Of a stretch of DNA of 25,647 nt, positions 16,241 to 25,627 are shown one piece after another. The stretch spans positions 1-25,647 of the forward strand of contig JAPPDO010000282.1 in the NCBI GenBank assembly GCA_028821635.1, written 5' to 3'. The notes beneath the pieces are model-generated. The model made no database searches. It had not been told where the DNA came from and saw nothing but the letters and a program-made list of their open reading frames with translations. Position numbers and translations under genes: made by a program. Position 1 is the first letter of the stretch. Each line of letters begins with the position of its first letter. This stretch comes from Ekhidna sp. (GTDB taxonomy: Bacteria > Bacteroidota > Bacteroidia > Cytophagales > Cyclobacteriaceae).

Positions 16241-18880
16241 ATTAGGCTTCCATTTGCTATTTGAACCGGCATTAGAGAAGAAATAATCATCTTTCCCATC
16301 ATTATTAAGGTCTCCCTTTGTAATGGAGTTCCAAAGTCCATTGGTACCCTTGAATATGGGAACGGGAGTGAATTTTAGTGTGTCTTTTTCAAGCTGAAGG
16401 AAGCTTATTGGCATCCAATCACCCACGGAGATGAGTCCCAGCTTTCCGTTAAAGAAAACAAAATCAGTATCTGTTATTAACCCTAATTTATAAAACTGAA
16501 TGGGATCAAAGCGACCCTGCGCCCATTGCAGGAGATAGCTGTCAGGGATTACGCCATATTTTCCATTTACAGACCTGGCCCCAACAAACAAATAGTCTTT
16601 TTCATTAAATCTGGAATGTGATACCGTTGAACTATTAACTTTTGGAAGGGGGGTTACCCACCTTATAAATTGATTCTTCCCATTGTTTAGGTATATCCGG
16701 TCTTCAAGTAACGGATGACCTTCCGGGAACCTCCCTCCTCCACTTGCTACAAAAAGATCCGGAGATCCATCAAGGTTGATGTCAATGAATGCGGCGGCTA
16801 CATCTTCATAGCCGGCATCTCTTATTAGATGAGGTTGAGAGGGGGTATCATAGGCTGAATCCGAATTGGAAATAAACAACTGCCCTGCTTGAAAGTGAGC
16901 ACCCCCGACATAAAAATCATGGATTCCATCATTATTTAAATCCCCAACAGCAACGCCCGGACCTTCTTTAGACAATGCCCAAGGTAATAGCTTTTCATTT
17001 TGATAATCAAGATAATCATCCTCTTTATGAGTAAAATTGACTAGATCCAATGTAGATACGGTTTTGTAGGAAGAAGTTGATTTAGACTCTAAGTTCTCTT
17101 CTTTACTAATCGTCATAAATGTATTGTAAGTCGCATCTTTAATTAACTGAGACTGTCCGTCTGGCCAGACCACTTCAATGGAATCAACACTTTCTAATGG
17201 CCCAAGACCCAAATGAAGCCTGTGCGAAATTGAAGATTGAAACCCACGAGTATGATTGACTTCTTTTTTGATTAAGATGGAATCGTTAAATAGCGTTACC
17301 CTTGCCCCCACTCCAAATGGATTGAAAGAAGTCGCATCATTCAAAGAGATATTTATGAAATTCCCTTTTCTATTGGATTTATTCTCAAAGATCAGGGCAT
17401 AGTCATTGAGGTTGTTGATTACTAGGTCTATATCTCCATCATTATCAAGGTCACCATAGGAGGCACCATTAGAAAATCCAATGTGGGATAAACCTGACGC
17501 TGATGTAGCGTTCGTGAACCTGAGATTTCCCTTATTTTCAAAAAATACATTATCAACTCTATCCGAAGGCATTAGATCAATTAGCTTGTTGGCTGAGTTA
17601 TTTTTTTGAATTCCACTACTCAGATAATTAATATAATCAAGGTCATTGAGTCTTTTGTAAATTCCATTTGTAATGTATACGTCCTGGTCAAGGTCGTTAT
17701 CAAAATCTTGTATCAAAACTGCCCAACTCCAATCAGTTGCATAGACACCATAAAACATGGCTAATTCTTTAAAATAATTTCCTTGATTTAATTGCAATGC
17801 GTTTCTGGCATATTGGGGACTATAGCCATTTTTGCTTTTTATGTCCTTAATGAAATTATTATCATCCCCACCTGATTTTAAAAGAATATTTGGGTCAGAG
17901 GGTAACATATCCAAAGAGAAAATATCCATCATTCCGTCATGATTTATATCGGCGATATCAACGCCCATGGTAAATTGAGAGGTATGGCCCATGCGTTCCT
18001 TTCCTACCTCAGTAAATGTTTTGTTCCTATTATTCAGGTAGATATAGTCATCTTCATGAAAGTCATTGCCTATGTAAATATCACTGAATCCGTCGCCGTT
18101 TAAATCAGAAACGGCTATTCCTAATCCATACCCTAAACTGCTGGAGTAAATACCGACCGAATTGGTAACATCAATAAACCCATTCCCCTCTGCTATTTGA
18201 TTTTCATAAAATTTATCGCCGGATTTTTGGTCTTTCTTGTTTCTTAAATCAACATTACCGTAGGTGTTTGTACCATGAACAGAGTGATTAAGTAAGTACA
18301 TATCAAGGTCACCGTCCCTGTCATAATCCAAAAAAGCGGATTGGGTAGAAAAGCCTGAGAAATCCACCCCGTATTCATCAGATAGTTCAATGAATTTCTC
18401 TCCTCCTTGATTTATGTAGAGTTTATTGTGCCCCTTAAAAGATTTATAATTTCCAACAACGCATTCATAAATGTCAATAAAACCGTCTCCATTGACATCT
18501 GCCAACGTCACCCCAGTGCTCCATTTGGTTGTATCAGGTTCGGAGGGGAGTCCAACCTTTTCTGTTACATCCTCAAACGTGAGATCACCATTATTCAAAT
18601 AAAGTCGATTGATCCCTTGATTTGCAGTAAAATAAATATCTAAGAAATCATCATTGTTAATATCACCAATCCCGACCCCTCCTCCATTATAGTAGTAGAG
18701 GTATTCGATAATGTTTTGCTTGGGTGTATCGTGCAGATCGTTTCTGAAATCAATGCCAGACTCTTCGGGTGACAGAAGCTTAAACTTTTTGGGCAGTTTA
18801 CTTTCGCAACCACACAGGGTGATTACAAATACGGTTAAAAAAACTGACTTAATAACTAAAGAATAACATTGAATCATCAT
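16226..18880 (-). CDS. FG-GAP/ASPIC lipoprotein, third paralog (N-terminal 884 aa)
   Basis: Lipoprotein signal MIQCYSLVIKSVFLTVF... ends in LCGC (C25). Residues ~55-530 contain FG-GAP/VCBS repeats with Ca-binding loops such as DINNDDFLDIYFTAN, DVNGDGFIDIYE, DYDRDGDLDMYLL, DLNGDGFSDIYIGND and DLDNDGDIDLVINN. An ASPIC/UnbV domain follows at about 543-590 (SIEVVWPDGQSQLI), then a second FG-GAP region (DLNNDGIHDFYVGG, DINLDGSPDLFVASGG). It stops at TAG 16226-16228 just after DLNNDGKDDYFFSNAG, where the two paralogs continue for ~200 residues. Paralog comparison puts a one-base loss here; restoring it gives ~1,064 aa. The start overlaps the previous gene by 32 bases. Surface location is inferred; a ligand is unknown. 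Confidence 0.88.
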   Translation of the reverse strand: MMIQCYSLVIKSVFLTVFVITLCGCESKLPKKFKLLSPEESGIDFRNDLHDTPKQNIIEYLYYYNGGGVGIGDINNDDFLDIYFTANQGINRLYLNNGDLTFEDVTEKVGLPSEPDTTKWSTGVTLADVNGDGFIDIYECVVGNYKSFKGHNKLYINQGGEKFIELSDEYGVDFSGFSTQSAFLDYDRDGDLDMYLLNHSVHGTNTYGNVDLRNKKDQKSGDKFYENQIAEGNGFIDVTNSVGIYSSSLGYGLGIAVSDLNGDGFSDIYIGNDFHEDDYIYLNNRNKTFTEVGKERMGHTSQFTMGVDIADINHDGMMDIFSLDMLPSDPNILLKSGGDDNNFIKDIKSKNGYSPQYARNALQLNQGNYFKELAMFYGVYATDWSWAVLIQDFDNDLDQDVYITNGIYKRLNDLDYINYLSSGIQKNNSANKLIDLMPSDRVDNVFFENKGNLRFTNATSASGLSHIGFSNGASYGDLDNDGDIDLVINNLNDYALIFENKSNRKGNFINISLNDATSFNPFGVGARVTLFNDSILIKKEVNHTRGFQSSISHRLHLGLGPLESVDSIEVVWPDGQSQLIKDATYNTFMTISKEENLESKSTSSYKTVSTLDLVNFTHKEDDYLDYQNEKLLPWALSKEGPGVAVGDLNNDGIHDFYVGGAHFQAGQLFISNSDSAYDTPSQPHLIRDAGYEDVAAAFIDINLDGSPDLFVASGGGRFPEGHPLLEDRIYLNNGKNQFIRWVTPLPKVNSSTVSHSRFNEKDYLFVGARSVNGKYGVIPDSYLLQWAQGRFDPIQFYKLGLITDTDFVFFNGKLGLISVGDWMPISFLQLEKDTLKFTPVPIFKGTNGLWNSITKGDLNNDGKDDYFFSNAGSNSKWKPNEQHP

Positions 18881-21800
18881 TTCTGGCTACGATTATCAAG
18901 CTATCTGTTGTGATGATGTCTCTGACCTGCCCCTCTATTCCTAAGCCCGTAATCTCGGTTTTAAACTTCAGTGAACCTTCGTTTTCTATGATGAGACCTG
19001 AACTTGCATCATACCTGCCTATTTCCGGTTTTGCACCGTATAGATTCCCTCCAACTATCAAATCAGTATCTCCATCTCTATCATAATCCCCGCTTGAAAC
19101 CGCATAAATTGGTGAAAATTGAACTGATACAGGCAACTCAGCTTTAGTAAACCTAAAATTCCCTTCATTTATAAATAAAGAAGATTCAAGTGTATTTACT
19201 TCGAGGACGTATGCCTTTTTTAAAATTTCGGGAGTAAACATCTCCTCAATATGTGCTTCTTTGTAAGAAGCATAGTCTGGATAAACCTTCTTCAATGATT
19301 TGATTTGATCTACCAGATTGTGTCTTAAAGCATAAGGCACTGATCTGCCATTCTGATATTTAGTTATGATAGGATCAATAAATCCATTAAAATCAAAATC
19401 TCCCACATACAACCTAATAGGACTTTCGGGTGATGCTTTAAATCTACTGTTGAGACCGTGGTTACCCACAAAGAAATCTAAATCCCCATCATCGTCTATG
19501 TCCACCACATGGATTGTATTCCACCAACCTTTTAGGTTGATCAAACTTTCATTAGATACAAATGAGCCATTTACATTTTCAAAAAGATTTATTCCGGTGT
19601 AATCTCCAACTACGATAAGATCTTCATCTTTGTCTCTGTCTAGGTCTGCAAATTCTGCGCCGGTAATCATTCCAATATTACTCAAATCGGGTGCTAACTC
19701 CGGGGTCTTATCTGCAAAGATTCCGTACCCGTCATTTAACAGAATAAATCCGCTGCACGGCAATCCGTACTTCAACGGCTTTGTAAATTCACCTACAAAA
19801 AGGTCCAAGTCCCCGTCACCATCAATATCCGAATAATCAACTGTTGAAGAACTGATATTTCCTCCTGTTACGGGAAGCATTTGATCGCTTAAAGTATAAG
19901 TGCCATCGCCTTGATTAAAGTATAGCTTATCTCGTAGGGCAGTTGAGTTTTGTGATACTTCTACGCCACCGCTAGTGACATAAAGGTCAAGATCACCGTC
20001 ATTATCTGCATCGAAAAAGATGCTTTCCGCATTTTCTGCTGTTGGTTTTTCAGACATAATCTTAAACTCTTTCGCTAAGCTGCCTTGATCACTAAGTTCA
20101 AGAACTTGCGGGTAATTCCCTTTACTGCTCCCCTGAAATATGGTAAGCTGATTATCTGCTTGATAATATGCAAGTTTTGGGCCTAGGGCACTTAACATGT
20201 GATAAAGTAGTCGATCACGATTAAAATCTACAAATTGATTTTCGATATGATGCAAAGTAGTATCCCGTGTGACGGATTTTATAATTCTTTGATTTTTTAA
20301 GTACGATTTAAACTCAACTTTTCTGCTGGCATCACCCTCTCTCAAAATAACGATGGAATTAGGCTTAACGTCCGCTATTTGCTGCTGCTTGCCACTTGGC
20401 CACGTAACAAGAATATTTAATCTTTCATCATTAATCAAGCCAACTGTCAGTTTTTGATCCATCGACGATTGAAAGCCTCTGGCGGGCTGTTGCTCTACAT
20501 AGTATTTGTAATCTGAGCTTTCTAACCATACCTTAGCTCCGTAACCAAAAGAATTTTCTGCCTCACCTTTTGTTATGATTTGAATGCTATTTCCGCCCTC
20601 AAGGTTATTTCTATATATCAGAGCCCTGTCATTGACGTTATTTACTACAATATCCAGGTCTCCATCATTATCCAGGTCTCCATATGCAGCACCATTGGAG
20701 AATCCTTGATAAGATAGTCCAAGTTCTATTCCTTTCTCTGTAAAGTTTAATTTTCCGTTGTTTATAAATGCGTAATTAGGTATTGGATTAGAAGGGATCA
20801 AATCAACCAGCTTGCCATAGTCAACTCCTTTATTTGTTATGATAGATTTAATAACCTCCCTGCTGGCAATGTATTGTAAATAGTCCTGATCGGTTAAATC
20901 TCGATAGATGCCGTTTGCAACATAAATATCTCTATATCCGTCATTGTTTAAATCAAGCATTAATGCTCCCCAGCTCCAATCTGTGGCCTCTACATTTGAG
21001 AAGCGGCCCAACTCTAAAAAATGATTTGAACCGGAGTTAATCTGAAAAGTGTTTCTGGTGAATTGATGATAATAGTCATTCTGTACGCCATACTGATACC
21101 TGTTCCAATCTTCAAAAGTGGTTACTGATTTTAATCTTTTATCATCTCTGGGAAGCATCTCCGTGATAAAGATGTCATTGTGCCCATCGTTGTTGATATC
21201 AGCCATGTCCGCTCCCATTGAAGCACCGCTCGAAGATTGAATCCACTCGGTAAAAACCTCGCTAAAAGTCCCATCCTGGTTATTTAGGTATAAATAATCT
21301 CTCTCAAAGAAGTCATTAGATACATAGATATCATCCCAGTTGTCTCTATTAACATCGCCTACGGTTACGCCAAGTCCAAAACCGATTATACTACCATATA
21401 TACCTGACTGCAAACTGACATCCACGAATTTGCCGTCATTATTTCTAAGCAGCTTATCTCCGCCTAGTGAGTCTCTCTTAGGACGTTCACTTCTTCTCAG
21501 ATCAAAACTACCTATAGCCTGGTAGGAATTATTCAATAAATAAGCGTCTAGGTCACCATCTCTGTCATAGTCAAAGAAGGATGCGTGAGTAGAATAGCCG
21601 GGGTCTGCCAATCCATATTCTTCAGCCTTTTCTGAAAAAGTGAGGTCGCCATTATTAATAAAAAGCTCATTTTGCTTATTATCACCCTTGATATCTCCGG
21701 AATTGCAAACGTAAATGTCAAGTAATCCGTCTGCATTAATATCTGCCATCGTTACGCCTGTAGACCAAGCCTTTTGACCTTCTGTGTTTGACTTCTTGGA

Positions 21801-22127
21801 GATGTTTTCAAATTGAAAATCGCCCTTGTTGAGATAGAGTTCATTTGGTTTTTGATTTCCGGTAAAGTAAATATCAACAAACCCATCATCATTAATATCA
21901 CCAATCGCTACTCCCCCTCCATTATAGTAGTTTCTGTATGTGTAAACATTGAAATCATTACTAAATGTTAAGTCATTTCTAAAGGTGATGTTTGTTTTTG
22001 AACTCTTTAAAAGTTCAAACTGAGTCGTTGAGTCTATTTGCTGACATCCAACCACATTAGCTAGTAACACAATATGTTTTAACCTATTTACTAATACAGC
22101 TTTTTTCGATTGACAAGCATTACGCAT
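18849..22127 (-). CDS. FG-GAP/ASPIC lipoprotein, second paralog
   Basis: A 1,092-aa protein from the ATG at 22127. That start gives a clean lipoprotein signal (VLVNRLKHIVLLANVVGC, C28) and a 40-base gap to the previous gene; the longer frame to 22268 would overlap its neighbour's coding end by 101 bases and bury the lipobox. I count about 13 Ca-binding FG-GAP loops, e.g. DINDDGFVDIYFTGN, DYDRDGDLDAYLLNN, DLDNDGDLDIVVNN, DIDGDGDLDLFVGE and DYDRDGDTDLIVGGN. They are arranged as a first propeller (~45-530), an ASPIC/UnbV domain (~549-599, NILVTWPSGKQQQI) and a second propeller (~640-1090). The ASPIC domain is usually C-terminal, so a central one is noteworthy. Predicted Ca-dependent surface binding protein; ligand unknown. 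Confidence 0.9.
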   Translation of the reverse strand: MRNACQSKKAVLVNRLKHIVLLANVVGCQQIDSTTQFELLKSSKTNITFRNDLTFSNDFNVYTYRNYYNGGGVAIGDINDDGFVDIYFTGNQKPNELYLNKGDFQFENISKKSNTEGQKAWSTGVTMADINADGLLDIYVCNSGDIKGDNKQNELFINNGDLTFSEKAEEYGLADPGYSTHASFFDYDRDGDLDAYLLNNSYQAIGSFDLRRSERPKRDSLGGDKLLRNNDGKFVDVSLQSGIYGSIIGFGLGVTVGDVNRDNWDDIYVSNDFFERDYLYLNNQDGTFSEVFTEWIQSSSGASMGADMADINNDGHNDIFITEMLPRDDKRLKSVTTFEDWNRYQYGVQNDYYHQFTRNTFQINSGSNHFLELGRFSNVEATDWSWGALMLDLNNDGYRDIYVANGIYRDLTDQDYLQYIASREVIKSIITNKGVDYGKLVDLIPSNPIPNYAFINNGKLNFTEKGIELGLSYQGFSNGAAYGDLDNDGDLDIVVNNVNDRALIYRNNLEGGNSIQIITKGEAENSFGYGAKVWLESSDYKYYVEQQPARGFQSSMDQKLTVGLINDERLNILVTWPSGKQQQIADVKPNSIVILREGDASRKVEFKSYLKNQRIIKSVTRDTTLHHIENQFVDFNRDRLLYHMLSALGPKLAYYQADNQLTIFQGSSKGNYPQVLELSDQGSLAKEFKIMSEKPTAENAESIFFDADNDGDLDLYVTSGGVEVSQNSTALRDKLYFNQGDGTYTLSDQMLPVTGGNISSSTVDYSDIDGDGDLDLFVGEFTKPLKYGLPCSGFILLNDGYGIFADKTPELAPDLSNIGMITGAEFADLDRDKDEDLIVVGDYTGINLFENVNGSFVSNESLINLKGWWNTIHVVDIDDDGDLDFFVGNHGLNSRFKASPESPIRLYVGDFDFNGFIDPIITKYQNGRSVPYALRHNLVDQIKSLKKVYPDYASYKEAHIEEMFTPEILKKAYVLEVNTLESSLFINEGNFRFTKAELPVSVQFSPIYAVSSGDYDRDGDTDLIVGGNLYGAKPEIGRYDASSGLIIENEGSLKFKTEITGLGIEGQVRDIITTDSLIIVARNDDSMLFFSY

Positions 22128-22167
22128 CAGCTTTATCGTAGAAGGCAACAGCAAAAACCCCAATAGG

Positions 22168-25100
22168 CTAATTGAGTGACCTAATCTGCAAACTATCGTT
22201 GTTAATGAAAAAAAGTACTTTCTTACCATTATTAGAAAAGTATTCAATATCACGAATCTGACCTTCAATATCCGTTATTTTTATTTCTTCATCTGTAAAT
22301 CCTTTTTTTGAGCCAAGTAGTACTGTAACATTCAACGCATCGTACCTTCCAAATTGGGGTTTTACATTGTACTGATTTCCTCCAACAATTAAATCCGGTA
22401 TTCCATCTTTATTCAGGTCTATAATTTCAATAGCATATATCGGGGACAACTGTGCAAAAATTGGCAGGCTTATCCTTTCAAAACCATTTTTGGTCTGATA
22501 GAATACCGAAGACTCAGAAATATCTATTTCAGAAACGATGGATTTATTCAATAATTCTTCTCCAAATAATTCTTCCATCGTTTTGACGGCATATTCAGCA
22601 TAATAAATGCCTCTCTTTTTAAGTGCCGGAAAGTGACCGATCAACTCGTCTCTATCATGAATTGGATAGTAATTGCCATCTTCTTCAATACCTATAACAT
22701 TGTCAATGAATCCATTTCTATCAAAGTCTGAAGTGTAAAGCCGGGTTCCCGTTTTAAAGAAAGTGTTGATTCCTTTATTCCCTACAATTAAATCTTTTAA
22801 TCCATCTTTGTTTAGGTCACTTACCTCAAGCGTATTCCACCACCCGGTTGTTTCATTAAGTCCTAAATCCGGAGAAGCATATCTGAATGAATCCTTCTCA
22901 TTAATAAACACATGGATACGGCTCCACTCTCCAATCGCCACCACATCCGTATATCCGTCGTTATCAATATCAGTAAACTGGCCGTCAGTAATCAATTCAG
23001 AAGTTTTAATTTCAGGAAATGAGTGCTGCTTTGAAATGGAAAAGACAGCTTCTCCATTATTCATTAATAGATACAAACCTCCTCCAACGCCGTAATTTGT
23101 TGGATTGAACCTTCCCCCAATCAATAAGTCAGTGTCTCCATCTTTATCATAGTCACCGGGGCTAACAAAGGAAGAACTAATTCTAAAGGTAAAAGGAACT
23201 GCATGCTTTGCAAACTTAAACTCACCATTGTCATTTAAGTAAACTCTATCAATTAAGGCGGTGCTTGATCTACTATATTCCGTGCCCCCACTTGCTACAT
23301 AAAGATCGAGATCGTTGTCTCCATCTGCATCAAAAAAAACAGCATCCATGTCTTCACAAATTGCCTCTTTTTCAAAAGCTATCTTCTGATAATTAAATCC
23401 TTCGGATACTAACAAAACTCCGGGTTGATTTTTTGCCCCTCCAAAGTAAAAGTCAGTGATGCCATCTTCATTAAGGTCTGAAGATGCCACTCTGCTGCCT
23501 AGATTACTATACATTTCAGGCAGTAGATTATTTCGGTTAAAATCTACAAAATCATTTTCCTCATGAATGAAGTTTAAACCAATTTCAGTATTCACTAAAT
23601 ATGAACTTGATGCTGTTTTGTTTACATTACAAGGCAGATTAATAGCATCGTTCTCTTTAACTGTTATTAGCTTATTGGTTTCAAGATTGGTCAAAATGTT
23701 TCTTTTCCCACTTGGCCATAAAATCTCAACGGTGTCTAATACAGATATTGTATCAGTACCAAAATGAATGATGGGAGTAGAAGAACTCTGGTATCCTTTC
23801 ACAGGGAAATTTTCCTGAAACCAACTATTTCCGTTTGATTTTACCGAAACTTTAGCACCTATCCCGCTGCCTCCTTTAGCATTTTCAAGTTTAAATGAAA
23901 CAGCCTTCTTTGGAGAGTTATTTCTGTACACAAAAGATCTTTGATTTACATTGTTGATTATCAAGTCAAGATCATTATCATTATCCAGATCAACGTAAGC
24001 ACTTCCATTGCTAAAAGTAGGTTCATTAAAGCCCCACTTGTATGAGGTTTTTTCAAATTTCAAGTTACCTTTATTTTCAAAGGTGGAGTTAACCACGGGT
24101 TCAGAAGGCATTTTGTCTAACAATTTCAAAATCGCATCATTGTCTTTTCTTATAAGTTTTTTTATGTTAGTTTCATTGGCAGTGAATGACAAAAAATCCC
24201 TATCTAATAAATCTTTAAATATTCCGTTAGAAACGAATACGTCTTTGAAACCATCGTTATTCATATCAAATAAAAGCGATCCCCAACTCCAGTCCGTGTT
24301 GGTTAATCCTGAAATTCTTCCTATTTCAACGAATGGCCCATACTCAGACCCAACATGGAGCATATTTCTGGGAAATTGATGTTGGTATCCATTGCTTACC
24401 GACGTTTGATACTTACTCCATGACTCGTAGAGTGCCTTTGTTTTTTTTCTTTTTAGTCTTTCGGGGAGCATCTCAGTAACCAATAAATCTGATAATCCAT
24501 CATTATTCAAGTCTGCAACATCTGCCCCCATACTTCCTAAACTCATACTATTGAAATAGACCTCTCCTTTCTCGGAAAATGTGCCGTCTTTGTTGTTAAT
24601 GTAGAGATAATCTTTTTCAAAAAAATCATTGGAAATAAAGATGTCTGGCCATAAATCATAATTAAAATCTCCCAAGGTTATTCCCAAACCAAAGCCTATT
24701 GCACTTGTGTATATGCCGGCTTGCTCACTTACATTCTCAAAGTATCCATTATTATTTTTAAAAAGCTTATTGCCGCCCGGATCTGAGATATTTCTGGAGT
24801 TCTTCTTCAAATCTGCACCGGTACCGACTGATCGAAAGGAGTTTGTTAATAAGTAGCAGTCTAGGTCTCCATCCTTATCAAAATCAAAAAATGCAGCTTG
24901 AACAGAGAGCCCTTCAACATCAAGTCCATATTCATCCGCCTTATTTGTAAACGTTCCGTCTTTGTTATTTACATACAAGCCATTTGTTCGATTAGCACCT
25001 CCGGGAGTTCCTGACTTACATACGTAGAGGTCTAACCACCCATCTTGATTGATATCAGCAAATGTTGCACCAGTACTCCAAACACCTCTACAATCTACAC

Positions 25101-25443
25101 CCGCCTCAACAGCTACTTCCTTAAAAGTCCAATTTCCAAAATTCAAGTAGAGTTGGTTATCCACTTGATTGCCCGTAAAATAAATATCCTGATAACCATT
25201 ATTATCAACATCACCAACAGCCACTCCGCCTCCATTGTAAAAAGACCTGAACGTATAGGGATTAAACTCTTCTGTAGGATGTATATCATTTGAAAAGTCT
25301 ATTGAAACTAATTGAGAGACTTCCGTAAATAGTTGATCATTAAAAGCAGATTGGGAGCAACCTAAGAGGATTAAGAATGTGACCGCTTCTCTTATTGTTG
25401 ATAAGGCACGTTTTTTAGGCTGCTTTAAGTAACTAACTAACAC
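22168..25443 (-). CDS. FG-GAP/ASPIC lipoprotein, first paralog
   Basis: A 1,091-aa lipoprotein; signal STIREAVTFLILLGC with C29. The start is GTG at 25443, as no ATG lies in the open frame above it. Architecture matches the two downstream paralogs: first FG-GAP region with the shared YNGGGVAVGDVDNNGYQDIY block and loops such as DFDKDGDLDCYLL and DLDNDNDLDLIINN, central ASPIC/UnbV domain at ~540-601 (VEILWPSGKRNILTNL), and second FG-GAP region (DADGDNDLDLYVASGG, DYDKDGDTDLLIGGR, DLNKDGLKDLIVGNKG, DLNKDGIPDLIVGGN). It heads the cluster and has a plausible promoter just upstream. Sequence divergence among the three paralogs is substantial, so duplication is old or they are held for different ligands. 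Confidence 0.9.
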   Translation of the reverse strand: MLVSYLKQPKKRALSTIREAVTFLILLGCSQSAFNDQLFTEVSQLVSIDFSNDIHPTEEFNPYTFRSFYNGGGVAVGDVDNNGYQDIYFTGNQVDNQLYLNFGNWTFKEVAVEAGVDCRGVWSTGATFADINQDGWLDLYVCKSGTPGGANRTNGLYVNNKDGTFTNKADEYGLDVEGLSVQAAFFDFDKDGDLDCYLLTNSFRSVGTGADLKKNSRNISDPGGNKLFKNNNGYFENVSEQAGIYTSAIGFGLGITLGDFNYDLWPDIFISNDFFEKDYLYINNKDGTFSEKGEVYFNSMSLGSMGADVADLNNDGLSDLLVTEMLPERLKRKKTKALYESWSKYQTSVSNGYQHQFPRNMLHVGSEYGPFVEIGRISGLTNTDWSWGSLLFDMNNDGFKDVFVSNGIFKDLLDRDFLSFTANETNIKKLIRKDNDAILKLLDKMPSEPVVNSTFENKGNLKFEKTSYKWGFNEPTFSNGSAYVDLDNDNDLDLIINNVNQRSFVYRNNSPKKAVSFKLENAKGGSGIGAKVSVKSNGNSWFQENFPVKGYQSSSTPIIHFGTDTISVLDTVEILWPSGKRNILTNLETNKLITVKENDAINLPCNVNKTASSSYLVNTEIGLNFIHEENDFVDFNRNNLLPEMYSNLGSRVASSDLNEDGITDFYFGGAKNQPGVLLVSEGFNYQKIAFEKEAICEDMDAVFFDADGDNDLDLYVASGGTEYSRSSTALIDRVYLNDNGEFKFAKHAVPFTFRISSSFVSPGDYDKDGDTDLLIGGRFNPTNYGVGGGLYLLMNNGEAVFSISKQHSFPEIKTSELITDGQFTDIDNDGYTDVVAIGEWSRIHVFINEKDSFRYASPDLGLNETTGWWNTLEVSDLNKDGLKDLIVGNKGINTFFKTGTRLYTSDFDRNGFIDNVIGIEEDGNYYPIHDRDELIGHFPALKKRGIYYAEYAVKTMEELFGEELLNKSIVSEIDISESSVFYQTKNGFERISLPIFAQLSPIYAIEIIDLNKDGIPDLIVGGNQYNVKPQFGRYDALNVTVLLGSKKGFTDEEIKITDIEGQIRDIEYFSNNGKKVLFFINNDSLQIRSLN

Positions 25444-25460
25444 AACGGTTAAATAAAAAG

Positions 25461-25490
25461 CAAAATAATATACCTCTTAAAAGCAATCAA
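25461..25490 (-). promoter_or_regulatory. Candidate promoter of the FG-GAP/haloperoxidase cluster
   Basis: On the minus strand, TTG (25488-25490) and TTATTTTG (25461-25468, one mismatch to TAnnTTTG) are 19 bases apart, the Bacteroidota spacing. The start would be ~15 bases before the GTG at 25443. The -33 element overlaps the stop of the ORF upstream. Confidence 0.4.
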
Positions 25491-25627
25491 CCATAATATT
25501 TGAGTAGAAGATTTAGAAGTCCATTGGCTATCAGCCCTCCTGCAATCCATTTCACCAGGTCATACTTGCTGCTGAGTATCTCTGCCCTCACTCCATCTTT
25601 GGTCGCAAAATCTAACTTATTAATCAC
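25487..25627 (-). CDS. Short DUF1640-like protein, possibly truncated
   Basis: A 46-aa frame with GTG start at 25627 and an in-frame TAG four codons above it. It reads INKLDFATKDGVRAEILSSK and then YDLVKWIAGGLIANGLLNLLL: a short helical stretch followed by one C-terminal membrane helix with the (D/K)xxKW-hydrophobic pattern seen at the end of DUF1640/CCDC90-type proteins. Those usually have a coiled coil of 40-100 residues between the two parts, missing here, so this may be a shortened or decaying copy. It lies 43 bases upstream of the first FG-GAP gene on the same strand. Confidence 0.4.
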   Translation of the reverse strand: MINKLDFATKDGVRAEILSSKYDLVKWIAGGLIANGLLNLLLKYYG

